From NCBI GenBank assembly GCA_016194935.1, contig JACQAO010000017.1:1-61095 (forward strand): a stretch of 61,095 bases of DNA. The letters are read 5' to 3'. A program made the position numbers and the translations under genes. Positions 8,184-16,055 of this stretch are shown here, piece after piece (positions within the stretch are counted from its first letter, which is position 1; the number at the start of each line of letters is the position of its first letter). The notes below the pieces were generated by a model. It searched no databases, had not been told where the DNA came from, and saw nothing but the letters and a program-made list of their open reading frames with translations. The stretch is from Betaproteobacteria bacterium. Its GTDB lineage: Bacteria > Pseudomonadota > Gammaproteobacteria > Burkholderiales > Rhodocyclaceae.

Positions 8184-8209
8184 GATGCTTGTATGGTTGC
8201 CCGGCTGCC

Positions 8210-9403
8210 TCAAGTCTTTGTATCGACATTGCCGTCAGCCGCTTCGGGCTTGCCAAAGCTTAGGAGCCATAGAAATCCGATAGCTCCCGCAGTTAGCGAA
8301 GCTAAGAGAATTGCCATTTTTGAGGAATTTGTTGTCTCCGTATTTCCGGCAAAAGCGAGATTGGTAATGAAAATCGACATCGTAAATCCGATGCCGCCAA
8401 GGATCCCAGCGCCAAAAATATGACGCCAATTCAAATCGAGCGGCAAGCGACATATGCCGCTTGCAACGGCAAGGAAACATACGCACGTCACACCCAAGGG
8501 TTTGCCCAGAATCAACCCGGCGATAATGCCTACACTGTTCATGCTGAGTGTGCTTTGCATCCAGCCGTCGCTCACGACGACGCCCGTATTTGCCAGTGCG
8601 AAAATTGGCAAGATGATGAACGCGACGGGTTTGTGTAAAAAAAGTTCGAGCTTGTGCGAGGGTGATTTTTCGTCGTCATCCTTAGCGGAGAATGGAATTG
8701 CAAAGGCAAGAATAACGCCAGCTATCGTTGCATGTACGCCCGACTTGAACATTAGAAACCACATCAATGCACCGCCAAGCAAGTAAGGCGCGAGTGACAT
8801 TACCCGGAAGAAACGATTCATAGAAAAAAGCAGGAACCAAACCGCAAAAGCGCCAGCAAGATACCAAACCGATAGTTTTGCCGTGTAAAACGCTGCGATA
8901 ATGGTTATTGCCCCCAAATCGTCAATGACGGCGAAAGCGACGATAAACACTTTCAGCGATGCAGGAATACGGTTTCCGAGCATCACCAGAACACCCAGGG
9001 CAAACGCGATGTCGGTTGCCACCGGAATTCCGATCCCGGCTTGCGCAGGCGTTCCTGCATTGAGCGAAAAATGTATCAGGGCGGGTGCAGCCATTCCTCC
9101 TATGGCAGCAAAAATCGGCAGAAGAGCGTTCTTGAAATTAGACAGCTCGCCGCTGTAAAGCTCGCGTTCGAGTTCCAAACCGATGAGCAGAAAGAAAACC
9201 GCCATCAGTGCGTCGTTTATCCAATGCTCAAGACTAAGGCCCCCGACATGCATTTGCCAAAAACTCAAATAATTCTCGCCGATTGGGGAGTTCGTCATCA
9301 AAAGAGAGATTAGGGTACAAATAATCAGCAGAATTCCGCTCGACTTTTCCGAGTCGAAAAACTTATTGAAAGTGTTTGTTGGAGTTTGCTGGACTATGCT
9401 CAT
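8210..9403 (-). CDS. nhaA: Na+/H+ antiporter NhaA
   Basis: This 397-residue inner-membrane antiporter has the signature residues GLELEREL (helix II), ATDIAFALGV (T-D of helix IV) and the paired aspartates AVIDDLGAI (helix V). The start is the ATG at 9403 with AAGGAC upstream. It is convergent with nagB-II (26-base gap) and visibly AT-richer than its neighbours. It has no evident role in the surrounding wall-salvage genes and may be an insertion into the island. Confidence 0.93.
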   Translation of the reverse strand: MSIVQQTPTNTFNKFFDSEKSSGILLIICTLISLLMTNSPIGENYLSFWQMHVGGLSLEHWINDALMAVFFLLIGLELERELYSGELSNFKNALLPIFAAIGGMAAPALIHFSLNAGTPAQAGIGIPVATDIAFALGVLVMLGNRIPASLKVFIVAFAVIDDLGAITIIAAFYTAKLSVWYLAGAFAVWFLLFSMNRFFRVMSLAPYLLGGALMWFLMFKSGVHATIAGVILAFAIPFSAKDDDEKSPSHKLELFLHKPVAFIILPIFALANTGVVVSDGWMQSTLSMNSVGIIAGLILGKPLGVTCVCFLAVASGICRLPLDLNWRHIFGAGILGGIGFTMSIFITNLAFAGNTETTNSSKMAILLASLTAGAIGFLWLLSFGKPEAADGNVDTKT

Positions 9404-9514
9404 AGCCGTCCTTAGAAAAGAGCGGCAAAAGCGTGCAGATTCACACAGGACGCATAACACCGCCGATAGCGGCTGAACGGGAAGGAACCGGAAGCAAGCA
9501 TTTTTACTATTCGA

Positions 9515-10321
9515 CTATTTGACTGCCTGGCCGCCTGTGGGATCGGATGGGCTGGTCAGCACCTCAAGGATCGCGGCAGTTTCGGCGTCCGGTATTCCAT
9601 CGTAGCGGGACGGGCGGAAATGCATCTGGAATGCCGCCACCACTCTTCGGGTAGGTTCATCCAGCTCAGTCGACTGCGGCACTTCGTAGCCGAATTGCGC
9701 AAGCTTTTGCTGGAACCAGGCAAGCACGGGTAGCTGTGCGTCAAAGACCGCCTTCATGGCAGCCACCCGGTTGGCGTCAGGCCAGACGCCTAATCCTTCG
9801 TCGGCCAGACGATGCCACGGGAAGCTTGGCCCCGGGTCGATTTTTCGTTGTGGCGCAATGTCGCTGTGTCCGAGAATGTTTTCCGGTTTGATTTCGTGGC
9901 GGGCGACAATTTGTTTCATCAGCCAGATCAGGTTGGTGATCTGCTGCGCGGGGTATTCCTGCCAGACTATGCCCTCGGGGGTTTTGGCAGGCCCTGAATT
10001 GACGATTTCTATTCCGACAGAACTATAGTTCAGTTGATTCTGCCCTTTCCATGAACTGACTCCGGCGTGATAAGCGCGTCGCGCTTCATCGACCAATCCG
10101 TAAATTTTTCCACTGCTGTCGTCAACCAGATAATGACTGCTGACATCTCCCTGGGAGAGTGTTTTCAATGCGTTTACGAAATTTCCCTGGGTGTAATGCA
10201 CGATCAGAAATTTGACGCGGCTGTCCTGGCTTTTGGCGCTGATGCTGCGGTCGATAATCGGGCTGCTGGCGCAACCGGAGAGGATTGCCGCCGCAAGCAG
10301 GGGTAATAGCAACTTGTTCAT
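9515..10321 (-). CDS. amiD: N-acetylmuramoyl-L-alanine amidase, AmiD-like lipoprotein
   Basis: A 268-residue protein with a lipoprotein signal (LLPLLAAAILSGC, lipobox LSGC). It has an Amidase_2 domain with zinc ligands in FLIVHYTQG, GHSDIAPQRKIDPG, and a C-terminal peptidoglycan-binding helix bundle (FGYEVPQSTELDEPTRRVVAAFQMHF). AmiD-type enzymes sit in the outer membrane facing the periplasm and cut the MurNAc or anhydro-MurNAc to L-Ala bond. It overlaps ldcA by ATGA, and ldcA overlaps dadA, giving one operon dadA-ldcA-amiD. Confidence 0.9.
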   Translation of the reverse strand: MNKLLLPLLAAAILSGCASSPIIDRSISAKSQDSRVKFLIVHYTQGNFVNALKTLSQGDVSSHYLVDDSSGKIYGLVDEARRAYHAGVSSWKGQNQLNYSSVGIEIVNSGPAKTPEGIVWQEYPAQQITNLIWLMKQIVARHEIKPENILGHSDIAPQRKIDPGPSFPWHRLADEGLGVWPDANRVAAMKAVFDAQLPVLAWFQQKLAQFGYEVPQSTELDEPTRRVVAAFQMHFRPSRYDGIPDAETAAILEVLTSPSDPTGGQAVK

Positions 10322-11244
10322 GTTTGGCTCCTTGCGTTTGGTGAGATCAGGTCTTCACGGAGAGTGACTGTTCCGCCGGCGGAATCGAGATCGACGAACG
10401 CACCGAGAGGCAAGAGTGTATTCGGGGAACAATGACCAGCCGGCCATCCGCTCAACACGGGCTTGCCCAAAGGTTCGAGATAGGAACGCAGAACCTCGAC
10501 CGGGCTTTCCATCCCGGTAAAACTACCCAGCAAAAAACCTGCGGCGCTGTCCAGCACCCCGGCCAGGCGCAGTTGCTGTAGCAGCCGGTCAATGCGGTAG
10601 GGGGCTTCGCAGGTATCTTCGAGGAACAGGATTGCATCACGGGTGTCGAGCGCCCAGGGCGTTCCCAACAGCGAGGCGACGATACTCAAGTTTCCGCCAA
10701 CCAGCCGGCCACCAGCGCTACCCGCGATGTGTACCAGCGGTTCGGAAAGTTCGGGCCGCAGCACGGCGCCTGCGGTCAGCCCGTCGCGCAAGCAGGCGAA
10801 CCCTTGCAGAGTCAGCGGATCGGGCTGGTCGAGCAGATCGGAAGTCAGCATCGGCCCGTGAAAGCTGGCGATGCCGGCATTCGACAGCAGGGCATGGAGC
10901 GCGGTGATGTCGCTGTAGCCGATCAGCGGCTTGGCATGCGCCAGCAGGAGCGGAACATCGATACGATCCAGCAGCCGCCCACTGCCATAGCCGCCGCGCA
11001 GGCACAGGATGGCGGCGATGTCTGGATCGCGGAAAGCCGCATGCAGATCGGCCAGACGGCAGTCGTCGTCGCCGGCGAGATAAGCTTGTCTGGCATAACA
11101 GCCGGGAAACATGCGCACCGCATAGCCCAGGTTTTCGATCACCGCCGGCGCACGCAGCAAGGCATCTTCGGACGCCGGGCCGGCGGGTGCGATCACGCCG
11201 ATGGTTAGTCCAGGCAACAAGGCAGGATACGGACGGATTGTCAT
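10318..11244 (-). CDS. ldcA: Cytoplasmic LD-carboxypeptidase, S66 family
   Basis: Removes the terminal D-Ala from L-Ala-D-Glu-mDap-D-Ala tetrapeptides. The 308-residue protein has the full S66 triad: Ser in LIGYSDITAL, Glu in FLEDTCEAPYRIDRL, His in AGHCSPNTLLPLG. It has no signal peptide. The D-Ala it releases is the substrate of DadA, encoded immediately upstream with an ATGA overlap. Confidence 0.92.
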   Translation of the reverse strand: MTIRPYPALLPGLTIGVIAPAGPASEDALLRAPAVIENLGYAVRMFPGCYARQAYLAGDDDCRLADLHAAFRDPDIAAILCLRGGYGSGRLLDRIDVPLLLAHAKPLIGYSDITALHALLSNAGIASFHGPMLTSDLLDQPDPLTLQGFACLRDGLTAGAVLRPELSEPLVHIAGSAGGRLVGGNLSIVASLLGTPWALDTRDAILFLEDTCEAPYRIDRLLQQLRLAGVLDSAAGFLLGSFTGMESPVEVLRSYLEPLGKPVLSGWPAGHCSPNTLLPLGAFVDLDSAGGTVTLREDLISPNARSQT

Positions 11245-12500
11245 GCGAGGGTCAGGCCATCCAGCGGTATAGGGCTTTCACGCTGCGAAATCAGCGCGGC
11301 GAGAATGCGCGCCGAGCCGCTGGCAAAAGTAAACCCCAGCGGCCCGTGTCCCACATTCAACCACAGACCGGCCACCGGTGTCTTGCCCAGGATAGGCGCG
11401 CCGCTCGGCGTGGCAGGGCGCAAACCGGCCCAGGGTATGGCGCGGTCGTAATTCGCTGCGCGTGGCATGGTGGCCCGAACCATGCGCTGCAAGTAGGCAA
11501 TGCGGCCCTGGTCGATGGTCTCGTCATTTCCCACCAGGTCGGCCATCGCCGCCACGCGCAACTGGCCGCCGATGCGGGCGTAGAGCACTTTCTGTTCGGC
11601 GTCGGTCACGCTGACTTCCGGCGCGATGTGGCCTGCTTCGATAGGGGCCGAAAGACTGTAGCCTTTCAGCGGATAAATCGGCAGCTTCACGCCGGCACTG
11701 GCGGCCAGCTCAACGCTTTGCAAGCCGGTGGCGATGACGCATTCATCCGCCGCAACTTCGTGCTTGCCGGTATTTACCGCTACCATGCGCCCGCCACGGA
11801 TAACGAAACCAGTAACGCCGGTGTTGGTGAGTACCCGAAATGAAGGCCGCTCTTGCAGTTTTGATAATAATTGCAGGCAGAACTCGCGGCAGTCCGCGAC
11901 GGCTTCATTGCGGGTGTATATCCCGCCGGCGAGCACGCTGCACGCGTCGGAGAGCGCCGGTTCCAGAGCGACGCATTGCTGCGCAGTGAGCAGCCTGACT
12001 TCGCCTGCAGCCATGGCATCGCTTCCGCTTTCAGTGTTCCTGGCGGCTTTGTCGAATTCTTCCTGCTGCCGGTAGACCACCAGCTTGCCCGGCGTGCGCA
12101 GCGCAATCGACTGTGCCGGCACGACATCGCACAGATCGTTGAACGCAGACTGGCTGAGCAGGCCCAGGCGCAACAGTCGATCAGTGGTGCGGCGATTGCT
12201 TCGCGCGTTGCAGTGGGCAAGAAAGCCTGTCATCCACCGCCATTGCCGCCAGCTCAGCTCGGGGCGAAAGCGAACCGGACTATCCACGCGCAATAACCAG
12301 CCCAGCGCCTTCAACGGAATTCCGGCATCGGCGAGCGGCGAGACGTAGCGATAACTCAACTGCCCGCCGTTGCCGTGACTGGCGCCGGTGGCAACGGTAT
12401 CGTTGCGCTCGATCAGGCTGACTTCGAAACCGGCATCCACCAGCGCCCAGGCGGTGGTCAGGCCGACCACACCGCCGCCGATCACCACGACGTGCTTCAT
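11241..12500 (-). CDS. dadA: D-amino acid dehydrogenase (DadA-like FAD oxidoreductase)
   Basis: A 419-residue DAO-family flavoprotein. Its N-terminal dinucleotide fold has the GGGVVGLTTAWAL glycine motif followed by an acidic end (SLIERND), and its C-terminus has the family GHGPLGFTFASGSA segment. It should oxidise D-alanine to pyruvate and ammonia, passing electrons to the respiratory chain. It is first in the dadA-ldcA-amiD operon, so D-Ala from wall peptides enters central metabolism. Other small D-amino acids are possible substrates. Confidence 0.88.
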   Translation of the reverse strand: MKHVVVIGGGVVGLTTAWALVDAGFEVSLIERNDTVATGASHGNGGQLSYRYVSPLADAGIPLKALGWLLRVDSPVRFRPELSWRQWRWMTGFLAHCNARSNRRTTDRLLRLGLLSQSAFNDLCDVVPAQSIALRTPGKLVVYRQQEEFDKAARNTESGSDAMAAGEVRLLTAQQCVALEPALSDACSVLAGGIYTRNEAVADCREFCLQLLSKLQERPSFRVLTNTGVTGFVIRGGRMVAVNTGKHEVAADECVIATGLQSVELAASAGVKLPIYPLKGYSLSAPIEAGHIAPEVSVTDAEQKVLYARIGGQLRVAAMADLVGNDETIDQGRIAYLQRMVRATMPRAANYDRAIPWAGLRPATPSGAPILGKTPVAGLWLNVGHGPLGFTFASGSARILAALISQRESPIPLDGLTLA

Positions 12501-12806
12501 TGTGTCCCCTCAATTGCATGCAGCAATGTTCAGGAGAGCAGGCTAGCCGGATAAGATTTCGGGTGCCAATGAAAGCTTGGGCGCAAGCTATAACCGTGGC
12601 ATATGCGGGGTACGCAGTAACGCAGCGCCAGCCGAATGACGGCGGCTTGTTGTCATGGCACTGTCACATAGGGAAAGGGTCATGCTCTTCACCCCCACCG
12701 CCGACCTTGCAGATGCCCAAACCGCTTGCTTCACCTGCGAATTTGGACGATAGGCCGCTATTTTTTTCATTGAAAAACCACCAGCCGACGCTTAAACTTG
12801 AACCAC
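12501..12806. other. Intergenic region before the cassette array
   Basis: These 306 bases hold no convincing gene. Near the right end, CGCTTAAACTTGAACCAC leading into GTTATGC resembles the 3' half of an attC (or attI) site. The region could be the worn left boundary of the cassette array. No integrase gene is visible. Confidence 0.35.
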
Positions 12807-12834
12807 GTTATGCGTCACATACTTGGAGTCACTA

Positions 12835-13428
12835 TTGAAAAAACACATTGAGTCAAGCCTGGGTGAAGCAAGCGCAGCGCTTCTTGCACTTCTCAGAAAC
12901 GATATGACACTGGAGGCTATCGAAAAAGCCGCGGCTGTGCTGATTGACGTGTTCCACCAAAAGGGACGGGTATATGCATGCGGCAACGGTGGTTCTATGT
13001 GTGACGCCATGCATTTCGCGGAGGAACTGACCGGTCGTTATCGCCGTGACCGAGCTGCGCTACCGGCAACGGCAATAAGCGATGCCGGCCACCTTACCTG
13101 CGTTGGCAACGACCTCGGCTATGAACATGTTTTTTCTCGGTACATTGAGGCGCATGGTCGTGCGGGCGACTGTCTGGTGGCGTTGAGCACCAGTGGCACC
13201 AGCAAGAACATCATTCGCGCCGCAGAAGCTGCCAAGCTTCTTGGCATGAACATTATTGTCCTCAGTGGTCGGCCAAGCGAAACCATCGGCGCATTGAGTA
13301 CGGTCTATATTTGCACGCCCGGTGGAGCGTTTTCTGATCGAGTACAGGAACTACACATCAAGGTCTTGCACATTCTCATTGAGTTGGTCGAACGTCACTT
13401 CTTCCCTCAAAATTACCATGACGCATAA
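12835..13428 (+). CDS. gmhA: Phosphoheptose isomerase, carried as a cassette
   Basis: Converts sedoheptulose-7-P to D-glycero-D-manno-heptose-7-P for LPS inner core. The 197-residue SIS protein matches the enterobacterial type closely: CGNGGSMCDAMHFAEELTGRYR, ISDAGHLTCVGNDLGYEHVFSRY, LSTSGTSKNII, QELHIKVLHILIELVE. The start is the TTG at 12835, with TTGGAG 6 bases upstream; TTG 12823 is less likely. The stop codon lies inside the R'' box of the following attC, a normal cassette arrangement but an unusual cargo. Confidence 0.88.
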   Translation: MKKHIESSLGEASAALLALLRNDMTLEAIEKAAAVLIDVFHQKGRVYACGNGGSMCDAMHFAEELTGRYRRDRAALPATAISDAGHLTCVGNDLGYEHVFSRYIEAHGRAGDCLVALSTSGTSKNIIRAAEAAKLLGMNIIVLSGRPSETIGALSTVYICTPGGAFSDRVQELHIKVLHILIELVERHFFPQNYHDA

Positions 13429-13486
13429 CCCATCCATCAACACGGACGCCCGGCGATGAAGCCGCCGTGCGCCGGTTATGTTCGAC
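13423..13486 (+). repeat. attC site 1 (after gmhA)
   Basis: R'' GCATAAC at 13423-13429; an imperfect hairpin CGG-A-CGCCCGGCG / GCCGCCGTGCG-CCG with the unpaired A typical of attC; R' GTTCGAC at 13480-13486. R'' is the exact complement of the cassette's own first bases (TTATGC at 12808). Confidence 0.75.
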
Positions 13487-13494
13487 ACAAACGG

Positions 13495-13836
13495 ATGACT
13501 ATTAAAGCCACGCACACCACAGCCGCCATTGCAGGTGCTTGGGCAGTTTTTGGCTTAGTCCCGTTCGAAATGTGGATGGATCGTTATTCTGGAGGTGCTC
13601 AGTTATTGAACAACATGCTCTGGTTATCGGCGGCAGCGGTGTTTTTTCTTTTGCCTGGCTACTTCCTTGTTCTCGGGGGCGACAATGAGCCGTTCCGTCG
13701 AACTTGGTTTCTGGACCCGGAAGAGCGCGCCCGATATGCGGTCATCACAAAGCGTATGTTCGTTTGGTTTGTGTCTGCTGGTGCTATCGGGAGCATCTGG
13801 TCTTTGCTCTTGAGTTACATAGTGAGCAAGTCATGA
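13495..13836 (+). CDS. Small membrane protein of cassette 2, unknown
   Basis: A 113-residue protein with probable membrane segments at about residues 8-24, 38-58 and 88-109 and a charged stretch between the last two (FRRTWFLDPEERARYAVITKR). No family is recognised. It starts at the ATG at 13495, 9 bases after the attC core. Cassette proteins of this type are often orphan. Confidence 0.6.
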   Translation: MTIKATHTTAAIAGAWAVFGLVPFEMWMDRYSGGAQLLNNMLWLSAAAVFFLLPGYFLVLGGDNEPFRRTWFLDPEERARYAVITKRMFVWFVSAGAIGSIWSLLLSYIVSKS

Positions 13837-13884
13837 ACTTATCCGTCACTTCAAGCATGTTCCGCTGGGTAATTAACGTTGGGG
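13830..13884 (+). repeat. Degenerate attC site 2 (after the membrane-protein cassette)
   Basis: About 55 bases from GTCATGAAC to the core GTTGGGG at 13878. Weak stem TTATCC/GGGTAA. The R'' is an imperfect complement (2-base insertion) of the cassette start TTCGAC. The right-hand core is well supported because it matches the next cassette's R''. Confidence 0.5.
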
Positions 13885-13934
13885 GCTGTCAGATGGAGTC
13901 TTCGACGGCATGCAAATAATCCACAGGAATGCGA

Positions 13935-14870
13935 ATGCAAAAGCTAAATCTTGAGTCCGGTCCAGCCACGCTCATTCCATTGGTTCACGTTCCCTTGCTT
14001 AAGGTCGCGCCACGCCGCGAGGGAGAATACAAGGTAGTACCTGATTCCTTGGGCGATCTTTGTCATTTCTATGGAAATTTCGCGGGCTATCATCTTTACC
14101 TCATCGCTTCAACGTATAAGAAACGGATTGTTGAAGACACGATCAACTACTATGACAAAACTCGAGGTCTATTTTCGCTGTCCCTCTCAGCCATTACTGA
14201 TTCTGGGAAAACAGAAACAATAAGGGTTGAAGAATGTTCAGCGCCGCTGCACCAAATCATTGATGGACACCAACATTTCCCGGAACACATTTCGGTTGAA
14301 CAGTTTTCGCCCGGTACCCCCGATGCGCTCAAATTTCACTTCCTTTCCTCTCAGCCAAAGTTCAAGTTCTCGAACAATCTGATTCCTCACATTCCTGAGT
14401 CTCTCCGTTTTTCAGGGACTGGTTTATTTGATCTACGCATTGAATACATAGGGAAGGCTATCGGTAAGGATGGTACCCGCGAAGTCGCTGATCGACTGGG
14501 AAACGGTCACAGCACCGAGTCACAAATTCTCAATGAGTTCGTTCACAAAAAAGCGAACCGTGACGTCTATGCAGTACTTTATAAACCGGGACAGCTAACG
14601 GATTCCTTTGGCAAAGAACTTTCGTTCTTGTCGTATTCCGACGTCGTTGATATTTTTGAAAAGTCGCTCATTGGTGCTTTCAAGCCGAACAAGAACAAGC
14701 AAAGCCTTAGTTTCCCGAACGATGGGTCGCAAACGGTGGAGAAGTTGGTTAACAACGGAATTGATGCACTCTGGATAACAATATGCTCACCAAAGGACTA
14801 TGGTTTGTTGCTATCCGATGAGGTTGCTCCTGAACGTGTGCACCGGTTTGACCTGAAAATTAGAACCTGA
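13935..14870 (+). CDS. Cassette 3 protein, unknown, with a GIY-YIG-like segment
   Basis: A 311-residue soluble protein with AT-richer codon use than its neighbours. The only recognisable stretch is near residues 175-225: EYIGKAIGKDGTREVADRL followed by H and an ILNEF helix, resembling the Y-I-G ... R-L ... H layout of GIY-YIG nuclease folds. I cannot assign a function. The ATG at 13935 has AGGA 6 bases upstream; 13929 is the alternative. Defence roles are common for integron cassettes but unproven here. Confidence 0.6.
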   Translation: MQKLNLESGPATLIPLVHVPLLKVAPRREGEYKVVPDSLGDLCHFYGNFAGYHLYLIASTYKKRIVEDTINYYDKTRGLFSLSLSAITDSGKTETIRVEECSAPLHQIIDGHQHFPEHISVEQFSPGTPDALKFHFLSSQPKFKFSNNLIPHIPESLRFSGTGLFDLRIEYIGKAIGKDGTREVADRLGNGHSTESQILNEFVHKKANRDVYAVLYKPGQLTDSFGKELSFLSYSDVVDIFEKSLIGAFKPNKNKQSLSFPNDGSQTVEKLVNNGIDALWITICSPKDYGLLLSDEVAPERVHRFDLKIRT

Positions 14871-14874
14871 TGCG

Positions 14875-14946
14875 GCCCCCAACCCATCATTCCACCGGAC
14901 GCTGCGCGATGAAGTCGCGCAGCGCCGGTGAATTCAAACGTTGAGG
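14875..14946 (+). repeat. attC site 3 (after cassette 3), core split by a MITE
   Basis: R'' GCCCCCAAC at 14875-14883. A near-perfect stem ACCGG-A-CGCTGCGCGA / TCGCGCAGCG-CCGGT with loop TGAAG and a single extrahelical A, the hallmark of attC recognition. The core GTT is at 14940-14942, directly followed by the MITE. Removing the MITE gives GTTGGAC, an exact GTTRRRY core. Confidence 0.85.
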
Positions 14947-15039
14947 CTGTAGAAAAACTCAAAATGCCAAAATCACCACGCTATAAATCAATAAGTTACG
15001 AAGTCTTTTTTCCCGAAAATTGGCTTTTTCTACAGCGTC
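14943..15039. mobile_element. 97-bp MITE with IS1182-like ends
   Basis: Left end GAGGCTGTAGAAAAA and right end (reverse complement) GACGCTGTAGAAAAA match at 14 of 15 bases. GTT flanks both sides (14940-14942 and 15040-15042), a possible 3-base target duplication. There is no coding content. The same terminal sequence begins the IS remnant at 15716, its likely autonomous relative. Confidence 0.7.
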
Positions 15040-15115
15040 GTTGGACCACAGCAGCGCCGAGGATCGAACCGGTAGGTGTATGATTTACTCTGTTAGCCCT
15101 GAGATTGGAGTTTTT

Positions 15116-15352
15116 ATGCAAACAACACTGGAAATTGTTGAAGCTCAAGCGTTTCAGCTTAGCGCTGAAGAGCGCGCGCAGCTAGCCGACCGATTGATTG
15201 CCAGTCTGTTTGACGACCAGCAAATCGAGGAGGAATGGGCAGCCGAGGTTGAAAGACGCATTGAAGAAATAGAAGGTGGTCGTGCTCTGCTTATTCCCGC
15301 CGCCACTGCCATCGCCCGTGCTCGCGCAGCCCTAAATGACCCCCTCCGTTAG
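15116..15352 (+). CDS. Antitoxin, addiction-module family (ParD-like)
   Basis: A 78-residue protein of the short addiction-module antitoxin family (SAEERAQLADRLIASLFDD, then EEEWAAEVERRIEEIEGG). It starts at 15116 with TTGGAG upstream and overlaps the toxin gene by 17 bases. It should neutralise the downstream RelE/ParE toxin and autorepress the pair. TA pairs are frequent in integron arrays, where they resist cassette loss. Confidence 0.85.
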   Translation: MQTTLEIVEAQAFQLSAEERAQLADRLIASLFDDQQIEEEWAAEVERRIEEIEGGRALLIPAATAIARARAALNDPLR

Positions 15353-15629
15353 CGAGGAGACTGATCGAGAACTGACGGACGCGACGATTTATTACGCAAA
15401 AGAAGCAAGTCCGGCTCTTGCTCTGACATTCGTAGCAGAATTTGAGCGTGTCCTTGATCTGCTTTGCGCGCACCCATACCTCGCTGTGGCGTGGCGCAAC
15501 AATCGACGTCGTTTCCCTTTGCGGCGCTTCCCGTTTAGCATTATCTACTATGTCCATGACAATGAACTCCGTGTCATTGCACTTGCACATCATCGGCGTA
15601 AACCCACTTATTGGGTTCGCCGGAAATAA
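15336..15629 (+). CDS. RelE/ParE-family toxin
   Basis: A 97-residue toxin of the RelE/ParE superfamily (LTFVAEFERVLDLLCAHPYLA, RRFPLRRFPFSIIYYVHDNE, LRVIALAHHRRKPTYW). The family hits either gyrase (ParE) or translating mRNA (RelE); the ALAHHRRKP..W ending is closer to ParE-type proteins. It is translationally coupled to the antitoxin, in the last cassette of the array. Confidence 0.87.
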   Translation: MTPSVSEETDRELTDATIYYAKEASPALALTFVAEFERVLDLLCAHPYLAVAWRNNRRRFPLRRFPFSIIYYVHDNELRVIALAHHRRKPTYWVRRK

Positions 15630-15643
15630 GTTCTGAACGTGAC

Positions 15644-15719
15644 GTTCCAACCCAACCCGGCGCTCAACACGGACTCTGCGCGATAAGACTGCGCAGCACC
15701 GGTTACTTCTACGTTGAAG
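15644..15719 (+). repeat. attC site 4 (after the toxin-antitoxin cassette)
   Basis: R'' GTTCCAAC at 15644-15651, central stem CTGCGC/GCGCAG flanked by CGG/CCG, and core GTT at 15713-15715 followed at once by an IS1182-like end. More degenerate than attC site 3 but in the right place and orientation. Confidence 0.65.
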
Positions 15720-15757
15720 CTGTAGAAAAACCCCTTTTCGCAGCAAAGTAGGTCGCA

Positions 15758-15785
15758 AAAAAGCGCGGCATAGTCCGCGCTTTTT
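15758..15785. terminator. Bidirectional hairpin terminator inside the IS remnant
   Basis: AAAAAGCGCGG and CCGCGCTTTTT form an 11-bp stem with a 6-base loop (CATAGT), with A and T tracts on both sides. It lies downstream of the transposase fragment and probably ended its transcript. Confidence 0.75.
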
Positions 15786-15873
15786 CATTCAAATTTCAGA
15801 TTTTCATTGCTACTTGCATCTGCTTTGCAGAGGCTCGCGTAGGGGCAGATCTGACCTTGTCTACCCCTGCTGC

Positions 15874-15996
15874 CTACTGCCCATACCCGTGATGCGCCAG
15901 CTTCTCGATGTTATGCACCAGGCAGAAGAGCTTCCATTGGCCATCGACCTTCTTGCGTTCGCGCAGCGTAAAGAAGTGGCCCGGTTTAATAAGCAT
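15874..15996 (-). pseudogene. IS1182-family transposase, C-terminal remnant
   Basis: Reads KPGHFFTLRERKKVDGQWK then LFCLVHNIEKLAHHGYGQ and stop, the usual C-terminus of IS1182-type DDE transposases. All upstream coding sequence is gone. Confidence 0.75.
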
Positions 15997-16055
15997 CCGG
16001 CAAAGCCGGGGGATACTTACCAAGTGCATGCAGATACATCGTATGTCAGGCTTCG

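Larger units (their letters stand above)
12807..15715 (+). mobile_element. Integron gene-cassette array without integrase (CALIN)
   Basis: Four cassette-like units in one orientation, each with an ORF followed by an attC-like hairpin. Boundaries obey integron logic: the gmhA unit begins G^TTATGC and its attC starts GCATAAC; the third begins G^TTGGGGGC (13878) and its attC starts GCCCCCAAC. The fourth begins G^TTGGAC (15040) and its attC starts GTTCCAAC, a near match. No integrase or classical attI is in the window. The array interrupts the peptidoglycan island between dadA and the opp operon. Confidence 0.82.
15716..16000 (-). mobile_element. Truncated IS1182-type element
   Basis: It begins with the terminal sequence GAAGCTGTAGAAAAAC at the attC core and contains a terminator hairpin and the last 40 or so codons of a transposase on the minus strand. 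It then stops near 15995-16000, where unrelated sequence before oppF begins. The right end is missing, so it is inactive. Confidence 0.65.

Noticed and set aside
12500-12838. 112-codon ORF upstream of gmhA
   Set aside because: No similarity or good ribosome-binding site; overlaps the dadA start and the cassette boundary.
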